From JBFXEO01 sp050180015 (GTDB lineage: Bacteria > Bacteroidota > Bacteroidia > Bacteroidales > Tenuifilaceae), in the NCBI GenBank assembly GCA_050180015.1, contig JBFXEO010000017.1, positions 1 to 22,978 of the forward strand: a stretch of 22,978 bases of DNA, in the 5' to 3' direction. Positions 15,538 through 22,978 of the stretch are shown here, piece after piece; within the stretch, counting starts at the first letter, position 1; each line of letters begins with the position of its first letter. The position numbers were made by a program, and so were the translations under genes. The notes under the pieces are model-generated. The model was not told the DNA's origin, did no database searches, and saw only the letters and a list, made by a program, of their open reading frames with translations.

Positions 15538-17457
15538 TCACTCAAACGGCAAGATGTACGGTTCTTTTACCCTAAAGTCCTCGAAACGCTTACGGTGCTC
15601 GGTGGAAATCAACCAGTAGGCAACATCGGCATTATCGGGAAGTTTAGGATAGTACCCCAACCGGAACAGGAACGTAGGAAATGTTAAACTTTCGTTCCTC
15701 ATCTTTAATCCTATTCCAAAACCACTATACAACCGGTCACTCCTTATGAGTTCATAGGAAGGGCCAATTGCTCCTAAATCGCAAAAGATAAAGTGTGCAA
15801 GTTTAAAACCGTAGAAATTTACGGGGCTAAATATAACGGTTTCGAAGTTAAGCATTAAACGGGTAGAGCCAATGAGCTGGTTGCTCGACAACCCTCTTAT
15901 ACCATAGTTCTCCTTTAGCGTGATATACTCCCGCTCCCCGGTAAACCGTGAACTACCATGGGTTATATCGAAATTTACAAACTGGCGGATGCTAAATCTC
16001 CTCATGGGAAATAGATTTGAAATAAATGTTGACCTTAAATTTACAGCGGCCTGCTCCAACTTTGAGTTTTTGGCCAAATAACCACCGGCCCGAAACGATA
16101 GGTAGAAATAGCCCAAAGAGGTAATTTCGGCCGAAGACATTTCGCCGCTGGTTACAATTCTGCGTTGGTACTGGCTTTTTTCGTACCCCGATGATATTTG
16201 AATTTTAAATCCAACGGGTATATCCTCGGTAGCTCCAAAAGAGTATATGTAGCGCGACTGGTAAAGATTTTGATTGGACAAACCTACCGAAAACAAGAGT
16301 TGATCGGTTGAATGAAAATATGGATTATCAGTGGGTGTTGTGCTTAAGCCCTCGTCAAAATGAACCTTCCGGTACTTTACTGCAAAAGTTAACTTGTATG
16401 GAGCGGATACGTAACTTTTTCGGCTGACACGGAAAGAACGGCCAAACCACCAGTCAACTATATCATAATCTATGGAAATTAAGGAATCCTTTGCAAATAT
16501 TCTGTAGGGTTCCTCGCTGGTGGTGTAGGTTATACCTCCCGCAAACTTAGCCCTAGAAGCGTAAAAATCACGATTAAGATTGGCATAGTATGAGTTGTAG
16601 CCCTGACCCTGACGCGTCCAAAAATTCCCGGCAAAGAATGTTCCGGCGATATTGGGTACCAGCACCTCCTCCTTATGTCCCCATCTATCTAACTTCGACA
16701 TATCGTAAAAACCCGATGTGGAAAACCCAACGCCTATACCGCCAAGGTTATTCTCCGAAAGCATTACCTTTCCCTTGTCAACGTCGTATATCTTGTGCAT
16801 CAGCTCCATTGTCCACCTATCCTTAGTAACTACAATTGCCCGTACCCTATTCGTATCGGGAAGTGTTTCCACTATGATATTTGCATCCTCGATGAATGAA
16901 AGTTCGCGGAGCAGCTGCTCTGTTTCCGAAAAATCCAAGGGGTTTAGGCTGTCTCCTACATCAAAAAGCAGGTTATCTTTAATTGCCCTTCTTGTTGTTG
17001 TGAAGTGTAACGAGTTGCCAAATTTTTCAACCCATGTATCGGGAACCATTGTTGTATCGTAAATAGACTGTCCAAAGATTTTAAGCCTAACTATTCTTAC
17101 CTCGTCTATTTGCTTATTGGCGTACTTCAGAAACTTTTCGTTAAATTTAAATTCTGTAAGAACCCCCGGCTTTTTTAGGGAGTCATCCTTAAATACCAAC
17201 CGATAAAATTGTCGGGTTACAAAATGCTTTTTTGTATTGTTCTTGAGCCTGCTCTGAAAATTTTGCCCCCTATCGGCCATCGAATCTTTTTTGCTGCCAA
17301 TAGTATCGGGCTGGAGCGATATGATTGTGTTGAAACGCGATTCTCTGGCATTTCCGGTATTTGTTTGAGCGGTTAAAGTTGGGGTGATAAAAAACACCAT
17401 CGGTACTAACGCGCAGATGGTGATGTTACGATATAAGTAATGGCATACTTTGACCAT
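15538..17457 (-). CDS. Outer-membrane protein with POTRA-like domain and BamA/TamA-type barrel
   Basis: 639 residues. A signal peptide ends near LTAQ (about residue 31). Residues about 115-235 look like a POTRA region: RAIKDNLLFDVGDSLN, LLRELSFIEDANIIV and NRVRAIVVTKDRWTM follow the beta-alpha-alpha-beta pattern of surface-antigen proteins. From about 235 to the end, alternating aromatic and polar strands fit a 16-strand barrel of the Omp85 superfamily. With a single visible POTRA it is shorter than BamA (usually five), closer to TamA-like or lipid-related Bacteroidetes variants. The C terminus ends YILPFE, not in the terminal aromatic residue typical of barrel signals. It begins 23 bp after the SiaB-like kinase gene, so the two are probably one operon. 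Its cargo or role is unknown. Confidence 0.8.
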   Translation of the reverse strand: MVKVCHYLYRNITICALVPMVFFITPTLTAQTNTGNARESRFNTIISLQPDTIGSKKDSMADRGQNFQSRLKNNTKKHFVTRQFYRLVFKDDSLKKPGVLTEFKFNEKFLKYANKQIDEVRIVRLKIFGQSIYDTTMVPDTWVEKFGNSLHFTTTRRAIKDNLLFDVGDSLNPLDFSETEQLLRELSFIEDANIIVETLPDTNRVRAIVVTKDRWTMELMHKIYDVDKGKVMLSENNLGGIGVGFSTSGFYDMSKLDRWGHKEEVLVPNIAGTFFAGNFWTRQGQGYNSYYANLNRDFYASRAKFAGGITYTTSEEPYRIFAKDSLISIDYDIVDWWFGRSFRVSRKSYVSAPYKLTFAVKYRKVHFDEGLSTTPTDNPYFHSTDQLLFSVGLSNQNLYQSRYIYSFGATEDIPVGFKIQISSGYEKSQYQRRIVTSGEMSSAEITSLGYFYLSFRAGGYLAKNSKLEQAAVNLRSTFISNLFPMRRFSIRQFVNFDITHGSSRFTGEREYITLKENYGIRGLSSNQLIGSTRLMLNFETVIFSPVNFYGFKLAHFIFCDLGAIGPSYELIRSDRLYSGFGIGLKMRNESLTFPTFLFRLGYYPKLPDNADVAYWLISTEHRKRFEDFRVKEPYILPFE

Positions 17458-17480
17458 GATTAGGGTTATTAAAGCCCCAG

Positions 17481-18053
17481 CTAATCCTTCGCAAACTTTT
17501 TGGCATTAATCTCTACCTTGAGAATAAAGAAAAAGTTATCTTCATCGAGCGGTAAGAATTGATAGTTAAGGGTTTCTCCCGTTTTGCGTGCAATATCAAT
17601 TAAACCCAAACCGGCACCTCCCTTGTCGGATAAGCTACCTTCACGGATTTGTCGCTTGTACATTGCTTTCAGCTCTTCCGGGGTGGCTTTATTTACAGTA
17701 ATCAAAGCCTGCTCAAGGGGGTCTTTATGTTCCCGCGATACCTTGTTGGAGGTTATTACATAGTATGTGTCGTGCTTTTTGCCAATAATAAACAATCCAT
17801 TCCCAATATTCCTCTCCTTTATTTCATCGGAATGTTTATTCATATTCTGCAGCGTTTCCACCATAACGTGGTAAACCTTTCGTTGGACAGAGCGCTCCTC
17901 ACTGTTTTTCTCCATATCAGATTCAGTCATGGAAGTGAACATTTTAGTAATTTCATGGCTAAACTCACCCAGATAGACCAATGAAAATCCGTTATCAATC
18001 ATCTCATCGTAAATGTTCGAAACCGACTTAATGAAATTGAATGTGAGGTTCAT
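17481..18053 (-). CDS. SiaB-type (GHKL-like) protein kinase
   Basis: 190 residues, cytoplasmic, no membrane segment. It resembles the SiaB family of anti-sigma/histidine-kinase-fold proteins. An N-box-like helix VMVETLQNMNKHS (residues 64-76) supplies the Glu and Asn for Mg-ATP, and a glycine-rich lid DKGGAGLGLIDIARKTG lies at 143-159. In Pseudomonas, SiaB phosphorylates SiaC and the phosphatase SiaA reverses it, controlling diguanylate cyclase activity and aggregation. Neither a SiaC (DUF1987) gene nor a SiaA-like phosphatase is in this window. The downstream neighbour is an outer-membrane protein and the upstream gene ends at a strong terminator, so this starts a new transcript. The family call is from motifs and overall pattern, not from alignment. 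Confidence 0.75.
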   Translation of the reverse strand: MNLTFNFIKSVSNIYDEMIDNGFSLVYLGEFSHEITKMFTSMTESDMEKNSEERSVQRKVYHVMVETLQNMNKHSDEIKERNIGNGLFIIGKKHDTYYVITSNKVSREHKDPLEQALITVNKATPEELKAMYKRQIREGSLSDKGGAGLGLIDIARKTGETLNYQFLPLDEDNFFFILKVEINAKKFAKD

Positions 18054-18094
18054 AGCACTTGCTCTTTATAGTTAAACATCAAGGTTGATACGGC

Positions 18095-18125
18095 TAAAAG
18101 TAATTAAACTTTACCACATTCCAAA
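18095..18125 (-). promoter_or_regulatory. Promoter of the kinase/outer-membrane operon
   Basis: Minus strand: TTTG (18125-18122), a 19-bp spacer and TACTTTTA (18102-18095), one base off TAnnTTTG. It lies between the upstream gene's terminator and the kinase start. Confidence 0.5.
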
Positions 18126-18133
18126 TGAACTAC

Positions 18134-18164
18134 AAAAAATAGGCCGGATAATCCTATCCGACCT
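18134..18164 (-). terminator. Strong rho-independent terminator of the proS/peptidase transcript
   Basis: Minus strand: AGGTCGGATA pairs with TATCCGGCCT (10 bp, one G-T wobble) around a GGAT loop, followed by A and six T (18139-18134). It is the clearest terminator in the window and lies about 108 bases after the peptidase stop. Confidence 0.85.
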
Positions 18165-18271
18165 TACTGCTAACGAATTTTATAAAAGGATGGTGTTTTA
18201 CAGGCCCAGTTGGTTACATAAAATTACGCATTAATTCGTTCCACTTAAAACAAACGTCAAGTTCGGCCAAA
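18165..18271. other. Long 3' untranslated stretch before the terminator
   Basis: This stretch has no gene. It contains the inverted pair AACGAATT (18172-18179) and AATTCGTT (18233-18240), and inside it AATTTTAT and ATAAAATT, so the RNA could fold. I see no known RNA family here. Confidence 0.3.
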
Positions 18272-19903
18272 TCAAAGTTCCAGCATTTCTTTTCCCTGAA
18301 TACACCTAATATCGCGGGGTATGTTTGCGGCCGAAACTCTATTTAAATCCTGCTGAAGTTCTTCTCCTATAAACCCTTTTTCAGCAAAAAGTTGTTGTGT
18401 ACCTTCATAATCACCATTTCCTTGCAGGGTCAGAATATCGTGAGCCAGGGAGCCCATTGCTTCGGTCATCTTATCGAAATTTACCCTGTATGTACCTGTT
18501 TGCGGATTACGTTCGAATGCTCCATGCTCCTGCAGGTAGTAAAAGCATACCATGTTGGCCTTACCATGCGATGAGGCTGCACCAAAGCGAACAGAACGGA
18601 AAATTCCGGCCACAAAGGTTACATAGTTGTCCATCATATCCTTTTCGGGAAGTTCCCCCATTTCGGCCAACCTCGATACCATGTAAAGCCCAAGTATATC
18701 GGCCTTCCCTTCCTCTAGCGCACTATGCATTTCCTTCATAGCCCCGCGAACCGTACCCTTCCCATTTACCTGATTTTTGATACCCAGGCCATGGGCAACT
18801 TCGTGGAACATAACATTCTCAAAGAATGCTTCAAACTTGATGTGATCGCGCTGGTCTTCATCTATGAGCATATTGCCAATGGGAAGCAATATTTTATCAA
18901 ATTTATACTTCATGGCATTTTTGAGCTGTAATTTCCGGCTTCCTTTTTCCAAATGAACTTTTGGATCATTGGGAAGATTGATTGCAATTGTTTTACTCCC
19001 GGCATTGCAGTCACCGGCATAGAAAACGACATCGTAAACGCCTAAATCAGAATCCAGCCCCGGGACTTCTTTCTTGTATGCCTGGTCAACGGGTAAACTT
19101 TCCTGCAGTTTTGGAAGTAGAGTAGCGAAATGTGCAATTTTTTTAGTCCAGTCCAAGTCCTTAATCAGAATATATGCTTCGTGAGCGGCCTTATAGTTGA
19201 ACAAGGCATCCTCATAGTTTTCCACAGGGCCAACAACAAAATCGATATTATTGGTTTTCATATCCATCCATGCCATATCGCTGGCAAGGTAATCGTCTGT
19301 AAGCAGTGCATCGGCACGAAGGGTCAGGTATTTCCTCAGCCCATCATCTTCGGCTAGTTCTGCAGCCTTACGGATTAACTCTACTGCCTTTTCTGTTTGC
19401 TCCTTGTAGGCAACATGGTAAGGAACAGAAATGAGCTTACCCTCTGCGTTGCGGCGAATTACAGTGTACAAACTTGTTTTATCCTTCGATTCAAGTACGT
19501 CAAACTCTTCCTTGGTCATATTTTCGGGGTAGAACTGGGCACCCAGCGGTTTCTCGCCATACCCACCGATAAAGGGCTTATTACCATTTAGCCTTTCCCA
19601 TGGGCCGTAATTTATCTCGGCCAACTCGCGGGTAGCATCATCAGAAATTTTTTGCAGCAGGGCGTTCTTATCGCCATAGGCCTCCAACCAAAAAATATCA
19701 TCCATTAGCTGAGCAGCATCAAACAGGTAGGGCAGCAGCTGTTTTTCCTTGGCCGAAAGGCCAATAATATCGGAACGTAACTCTACCGGTGTAAACTCGT
19801 CAACTTTTTGCTGCATTGCTGATCCCTCCTCTTTGCTTTGCCTTGTACCACAGGAAGAAGCTGCAAATACAACCACAAGTACAAAAGCCATATACCTTTT
19901 CAT
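18272..19903 (-). CDS. M49-like (dipeptidyl-peptidase III-related) zinc metallopeptidase lipoprotein
   Basis: 543 residues. The lipoprotein signal ends AASSCG (Cys18), so it is exported and lipid-anchored. The zinc site is FHEVAHGLG: HEVAH at 367-371 (18805-18791), and the third ligand should be in LEEGKADILGLY, about 27 residues later. This second motif corresponds to the EECRAE/D segment of dipeptidyl peptidase III, and the fold around AGDCNAGSKTIAINLPND also fits M49. Classical M49 enzymes have the hexapeptide HEXXGH; this protein has the pentapeptide HEXXH, as in a minority of M49-like proteins. It probably trims peptides outside the cytoplasm, but activity is unproven. It follows a conserved unknown gene by 21 bp and ends at a strong terminator. 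Confidence 0.82.
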   Translation of the reverse strand: MKRYMAFVLVVVFAASSCGTRQSKEEGSAMQQKVDEFTPVELRSDIIGLSAKEKQLLPYLFDAAQLMDDIFWLEAYGDKNALLQKISDDATRELAEINYGPWERLNGNKPFIGGYGEKPLGAQFYPENMTKEEFDVLESKDKTSLYTVIRRNAEGKLISVPYHVAYKEQTEKAVELIRKAAELAEDDGLRKYLTLRADALLTDDYLASDMAWMDMKTNNIDFVVGPVENYEDALFNYKAAHEAYILIKDLDWTKKIAHFATLLPKLQESLPVDQAYKKEVPGLDSDLGVYDVVFYAGDCNAGSKTIAINLPNDPKVHLEKGSRKLQLKNAMKYKFDKILLPIGNMLIDEDQRDHIKFEAFFENVMFHEVAHGLGIKNQVNGKGTVRGAMKEMHSALEEGKADILGLYMVSRLAEMGELPEKDMMDNYVTFVAGIFRSVRFGAASSHGKANMVCFYYLQEHGAFERNPQTGTYRVNFDKMTEAMGSLAHDILTLQGNGDYEGTQQLFAEKGFIGEELQQDLNRVSAANIPRDIRCIQGKEMLEL

Positions 19904-19924
19904 AGCGGTGAAATTTAGTTGATA

Positions 19925-20629
19925 CTATTTGTTTTCCTCTAAAACATCGTCGGAATTAAATTTGAAGCCCAACCGTTTACCGGTTTGTAGCTTAGAGTTT
20001 TCTATCTTGGTGTTCATCTGCATTACCGATGCAATTTTAACCACATCGTAGGGGGGAACCAGTAAATCGAATTCTAGGGCATACAGGATCGCCGATTCAA
20101 TAATTCTTCTCAACGCATCCTTGTCCACCACTGCTGTTCCAAAATTGTTGTACAGGAAACCCATTTGGCGCTTGCCCTCCACAAAGTAATGGTAATCTTT
20201 GTTGATAAAAATCCTGCCAATGAGGTATCCAAGGTCATCTAACCGATTGTATTTGAATGAGTCGGTAAGGAAGTTATATATGTTGATTATTCCACAGTAC
20301 GATGCCAACCTATCATCCTTCACGTAAGATAGCTTCCAAACATTGTGGTCCCTGTCAAACTCAAAAACATTGGTGTGCATACTAAAGATCAACAAATCAC
20401 CAGCTACCCTAATTTCGGCCTCATATTTTCCGCGATCCCGGTATTCCAGCCTTACACGTTTATCTACATTCCTCAGATAAAGGTTATAGTCATTGGCCAT
20501 CTCGTGAAGTACCTCTTTCGTCATGTTAAACACATCGAAAGTATTATCGTAAATTTTTTGCTTCAGTGTAGCTTTCTCCGATAAAAATCCAGTAATTAAC
20601 TGCCTCGGTTCCTGTTGGTCGTTATCCAT
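19925..20629 (-). CDS. Conserved-looking cytoplasmic protein of unknown function
   Basis: 234 residues with no signal peptide or membrane segment. I do not recognise the family. A central mixed alpha/beta region has RLEYRDRGKYEAEIRVAG, then LLIFSMHTNVFEFDRDHNVW, SYCGIINIYNFLTDSFKY and YLIGRIFINKDYHYFVEG. The charged C terminus ends DDVLEENK. The mix of ordered core and acidic tail is that of a soluble protein. It lies between proS and the peptidase gene, 21 bp before the latter, and has one of the best promoters of the window (20657-20688), so it can be expressed with the peptidase independently of proS. Confidence 0.75.
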   Translation of the reverse strand: MDNDQQEPRQLITGFLSEKATLKQKIYDNTFDVFNMTKEVLHEMANDYNLYLRNVDKRVRLEYRDRGKYEAEIRVAGDLLIFSMHTNVFEFDRDHNVWKLSYVKDDRLASYCGIINIYNFLTDSFKYNRLDDLGYLIGRIFINKDYHYFVEGKRQMGFLYNNFGTAVVDKDALRRIIESAILYALEFDLLVPPYDVVKIASVMQMNTKIENSKLQTGKRLGFKFNSDDVLEENK

Positions 20630-20656
20630 AGGGGTAATAAGTTATGATTAATAATT

Positions 20657-20688
20657 CAAATATACGAATGATATTGATGGACTGCAAG
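20657..20688 (-). promoter_or_regulatory. Promoter of the unknown gene and peptidase
   Basis: Minus strand: CTTG (20688-20685), a 20-bp spacer and TATATTTG (20664-20657), the same boxes and spacing as the tRNA-Arg promoter. It sits in the 61-bp gap after proS. Confidence 0.65.
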
Positions 20689-20690
20689 AT

Positions 20691-22166
20691 TTAGTATGCC
20701 TGGGCAAAAATTGCACGCTGCCGAGATGGCCTTCCGGTTAATATACAGGCACCCTCCTCCTGCTGTCCATCCAACGGAATGCAACGAATGATTGCCTTAG
20801 TCTCCTCCTTGATAATTTGCTCTGTTTCAGCAGTTCCATCCCAATGGGCAAGAACAAAGCCTCCCTTTTCGGCAATAACTTTTTTAAATTCGTCATAAGT
20901 ATTAACCTCGGTGGTATTCAATTCTCTAAATTCGAGGGCCTTACTATATAGGTTGGTTTGAATATCTTCTAAAAGGTTAACGATTGAGTCCCCCAAATTT
21001 TCCTGAGGTATAGACTGCTTCTGGAGGGTATCGCGCCTTGCCACCTCGACGGTTCCTTTCTCCAAATCCCTAGGGCCAATTGCTATTCTTACAGGATATC
21101 CTTTCATCTCATACTCGGCAAACTTGAATCCGGGTTTATAGTTATCCCTGTCATCATAGTGAGTAGTTATACCCTTAAGGTGCAATGTTTCCCGAAGGTA
21201 TTTTACCCTTTCGGTTACCTGGGCCAACTCCTCAGGGCTTTTATAAATAGGTACAAATACAACCTGTGTTGGAGCAAGCTTCGGTGGAAGCACCAACCCA
21301 TTATCATCGGCATGGGTCATTACTAGGGCTCCCATTAAACGGGTTGAAACCCCCCAGGAAGTAGCCCAAACGTAATCGAGAGTACCCTCGCTATTCAGGA
21401 ATTTCACGTCGAAAGCTTTGGCAAAATTTTGTCCCAAAAAATGTGATGTTCCAGCCTGTAGAGCCTTACCATCCTGCATTAATGCTTCAATAGAGTACGT
21501 TTCTACAGCACCGGCAAAACGTTCCGATTCAGATTTACGACCGATTATAACCGGCATGGCCATCCAGCTGTGAGTGAAGGTAGCATACACATTTATCATA
21601 CGCTCAGCTTCCTCAACGGCCTCCAACTTGGTTGCATGGGCTGTATGTCCTTCCTGCCAAAGAAATTCCGCAGTACGCAAAAAAAGCCTTGTACGCATTT
21701 CCCACCTAACAACATTTGCCCATTGATTTACCAGTATAGGTAAATCCCTGTACGACTGTATCCAGCTGCGATAAGTATTCCATATAATAGTTTCGGATGT
21801 TGGCCTAACAATCAACTCTTCCTCCAGCTTAGCCTCATCATCTACAATAACACCTTTTCCGTCCGGATCTTTTTTCAACCGGTAGTGCGTAACAATTGCG
21901 CATTCCTTGGCAAAACCCTCAACGTGCGATGCCTCCTTGCTAAAAAACGATTTTGGTATGAGTAAAGGGAAGTATGCATTTTGATGTCCGGTTTCCTTGA
22001 ACATTTTATCGAGTTGAGCCTGCATTTTCTCCCAAATTGCAAAACCGTAGGGCTTAATAACCATACACCCTCTAACGGCAGAATAATCAGCTAATCCTGC
22101 CTTAATAACAACATCGTTATACCACTGCGAATAATTCTCATTTCTGCTTGTAATTTCCTTTGCCAT
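20691..22166 (-). CDS. proS: Prolyl-tRNA synthetase, archaeal/eukaryotic-type
   Basis: 491 residues from the ATG at 22166, read MAKEITSRNENYSQWYND. The longer frame from TTG at 22217 is rejected because that codon lies in the promoter box. The enzyme charges tRNA-Pro. Class II motifs are visible: the motif 1 region around AVRGCMVIKPYGFAIWEKMQ, motif 2 RWEMRTRLFLRTAEFLWQEGHTAH, with RPTSETIIWNTY before it, and later RIAIGPRDLEKG in the anticodon-binding domain. There is no large editing insertion between motifs 2 and 3, and the protein ends with the C-terminal Tyr of the short form (IFAQAY). This type is normal in Bacteroidetes. It is divergent from the plus-strand lipoprotein gene across a 100-bp gap. 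Confidence 0.97.
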   Translation of the reverse strand: MAKEITSRNENYSQWYNDVVIKAGLADYSAVRGCMVIKPYGFAIWEKMQAQLDKMFKETGHQNAYFPLLIPKSFFSKEASHVEGFAKECAIVTHYRLKKDPDGKGVIVDDEAKLEEELIVRPTSETIIWNTYRSWIQSYRDLPILVNQWANVVRWEMRTRLFLRTAEFLWQEGHTAHATKLEAVEEAERMINVYATFTHSWMAMPVIIGRKSESERFAGAVETYSIEALMQDGKALQAGTSHFLGQNFAKAFDVKFLNSEGTLDYVWATSWGVSTRLMGALVMTHADDNGLVLPPKLAPTQVVFVPIYKSPEELAQVTERVKYLRETLHLKGITTHYDDRDNYKPGFKFAEYEMKGYPVRIAIGPRDLEKGTVEVARRDTLQKQSIPQENLGDSIVNLLEDIQTNLYSKALEFRELNTTEVNTYDEFKKVIAEKGGFVLAHWDGTAETEQIIKEETKAIIRCIPLDGQQEEGACILTGRPSRQRAIFAQAY

Positions 22167-22214
22167 AATGCCTGATTGGTATAAAATTTGTAGTGTTTTT
22201 CTTGCTTTTGTGAA

Positions 22215-22222
22215 CAAAAATA
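22215..22222 (-). promoter_or_regulatory. proS: -7 promoter box of proS
   Basis: TATTTTTG on the minus strand, an exact TAnnTTTG, about 50 bases before the proS ATG. No good upstream box is seen at 17-20 bp. Confidence 0.4.
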
Positions 22223-22255
22223 ACGATTATTTTCAAGTAATGCTACAATTAAATT

Positions 22256-22260
22256 GGAGG
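22256..22260 (+). promoter_or_regulatory. Shine-Dalgarno site of the aromatic-rich lipoprotein
   Basis: GGAGG six bases before the ATG at 22267. It fixes the start and shows that the plus strand is the coding strand here. Confidence 0.7.
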
Positions 22261-22266
22261 TGCATA

Positions 22267-22978
22267 ATGAAACCAAAAAACTTTATCACAATACTTACCC
22301 TGTCAGGCTTAATTGTAACATCATGCTCTACGGGCTTGCAGGTAAGTAACTCTTCATCTTGGAACGATGAGATTTATGGTTCCTCCACCAAACCAAAGGT
22401 TGAAAATGAGGAGAAAACCCAGGAATATGCCCAAAAAGTAAATCCTGACCTAGACAAGCTGGAGCAAAAATACTCGGATGTTTTAGACATTAACCTCGAT
22501 AGCGTCAAAAATGATACCGTAATTTATAAGGCCGAAGAAACGAACCCTTACAAAAGAATTTTATCCGACTCATACGAGGATTCCTACGAGAGAAGGTTGA
22601 AAGGCCTAAATGATCCCTGGTACGGTATGGAAAACTGGTCCGTTTACTATTCAGACGACTGGCGTTATGTACAAGCCTACGATCCTGCATTCTACAATGT
22701 AGTAGTAATGGGAGATCAGGTTTGGGTTGAACCGTGGTACATATCGGGTATGTTTGCATGGCCAAGATCCCATTTTTCCGTTGGAATTGGATTAGGATGG
22801 GGTTACTCTTTTTGGAACTACAGTCCATGGTATTGGCAATGGAATTATCCTTACTACTACTCAGCCTATGATTACTGGCCCTACTATTATTCATATCCCC
22901 CCTATCGGGACGGTTGGGATAATAACTATTGGTATGGAAATAATACTTCTCCATACTACGGCTCTGGTTACTACTACG
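22267..22978 (+). CDS. Tyr/Trp-rich lipoprotein of unknown function, 3' end cut by window
   Basis: The frame is open from ATG 22267 to the window edge (237 visible residues, no stop). The start MKPKNFITILTLSGLIVTSC is a lipoprotein signal with Cys20. An acidic, Lys/Glu-rich linker follows (about residues 21-115), containing KPKVENEEKTQEYAQKV and YKRILSDSYEDSYERRLKG. Then comes an aromatic region: DPWYGMENWSVYYSDDWRYV, and from residue 179 on, 29 of the last 59 visible residues are Tyr, Trp or Phe, with clusters such as YYY and WYW. I recognise no domain. The aromatic low-complexity part could be exposed at the surface or bind glycans, but that is inference. A minus-strand frame across 22505-22954 is a shadow. 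Confidence 0.78.
   Translation, partial: MKPKNFITILTLSGLIVTSCSTGLQVSNSSSWNDEIYGSSTKPKVENEEKTQEYAQKVNPDLDKLEQKYSDVLDINLDSVKNDTVIYKAEETNPYKRILSDSYEDSYERRLKGLNDPWYGMENWSVYYSDDWRYVQAYDPAFYNVVVMGDQVWVEPWYISGMFAWPRSHFSVGIGLGWGYSFWNYSPWYWQWNYPYYYSAYDYWPYYYSYPPYRDGWDNNYWYGNNTSPYYGSGYYY

Noticed and set aside
22505..22954. 149-residue minus-strand frame
   Set aside because: It is antisense to a plus-strand frame with GGAGG, ATG and a lipobox. Its composition just mirrors the Tyr/Trp codons.
1..22978. CRISPR, phage, transposon, toxin-antitoxin or defence island
   Set aside because: No array of spaced repeats, transposase, integrase, capsid, reverse transcriptase or known defence motif was found on either strand.

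Overview
The window looks like a chromosomal segment of a Bacteroidota (Bacteroidetes) bacterium, most likely of the order Bacteroidales. Evidence: most upstream regions carry a Bacteroidetes-type promoter (TTTG-like box, 17-20 bp spacer, TAnnTTTG) and no Shine-Dalgarno sequence. The prolyl-tRNA synthetase is of the short archaeal/eukaryotic type, there is a TPR regulator with a membrane segment and a LuxR-like DNA-binding domain, and several lipoproteins are present. Sampled coding stretches are roughly 40-45% G+C, except one very AT-rich gene.

Layout. 1-1152: 3' part of a divergent EPSP synthase gene (aroA, plus strand) with its terminator. 1175-3593: on the minus strand, a secreted esterase and a solitary C5-cytosine DNA methyltransferase, each with its own promoter-like site. 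3611-3800: a complete tRNA-Arg(CCG) unit with promoter, tRNA and terminator. 3811-6936: a minus-strand operon, nth (endonuclease III), a GT-C membrane glycosyltransferase and a GT2 polyprenyl-phosphate glycosyltransferase. 6908-7058: a divergent promoter region containing two period-7 repeat arrays. 7085-8956: an ABC-F ATPase of the Uup type. 9026-10342: a lipase-like lipoprotein. 10400-14733: pabB, tilS and a TPR/HTH regulator (minus). 14785-15503: an AT-rich gene of unknown function. 15538-18125: a SiaB-like kinase followed by a POTRA/beta-barrel outer-membrane protein (minus). 18134-22222: proS, a conserved unknown gene and an M49-like metallopeptidase lipoprotein (minus), closed by a clear terminator. 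22256-22978: the start of a plus-strand lipoprotein with an extremely Tyr/Trp-rich C-terminal part, cut by the window edge.

How the genes work together. Most of the window is housekeeping: shikimate and folate synthesis (aroA, pabB), decoding (tRNA-Arg, tilS, proS, ABC-F) and base-excision repair (nth). Around this are envelope genes: two glycosyltransferases that probably act in sequence (polyprenyl-P-sugar synthesis, then transfer), an esterase, a lipase, a peptidase, an outer-membrane barrel and an aromatic-rich lipoprotein. I found no CRISPR array, transposase, integrase, phage gene or recognisable defence island. The most interesting leads are the EPSP synthase with altered active-site positions, the HEXXH variant of the M49 family, the SiaB-like kinase without a SiaC gene beside an outer-membrane protein, the heptamer arrays between nth and uup, the AT-rich orphan gene and the Tyr/Trp-rich lipoprotein.

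No gene-free stretch exceeds 300 bases; the longest are 18054-18271 and 6884-7084, both described below. Several genes have an in-frame TTG upstream of the true start that lies in or next to a promoter element; those starts were moved downstream.
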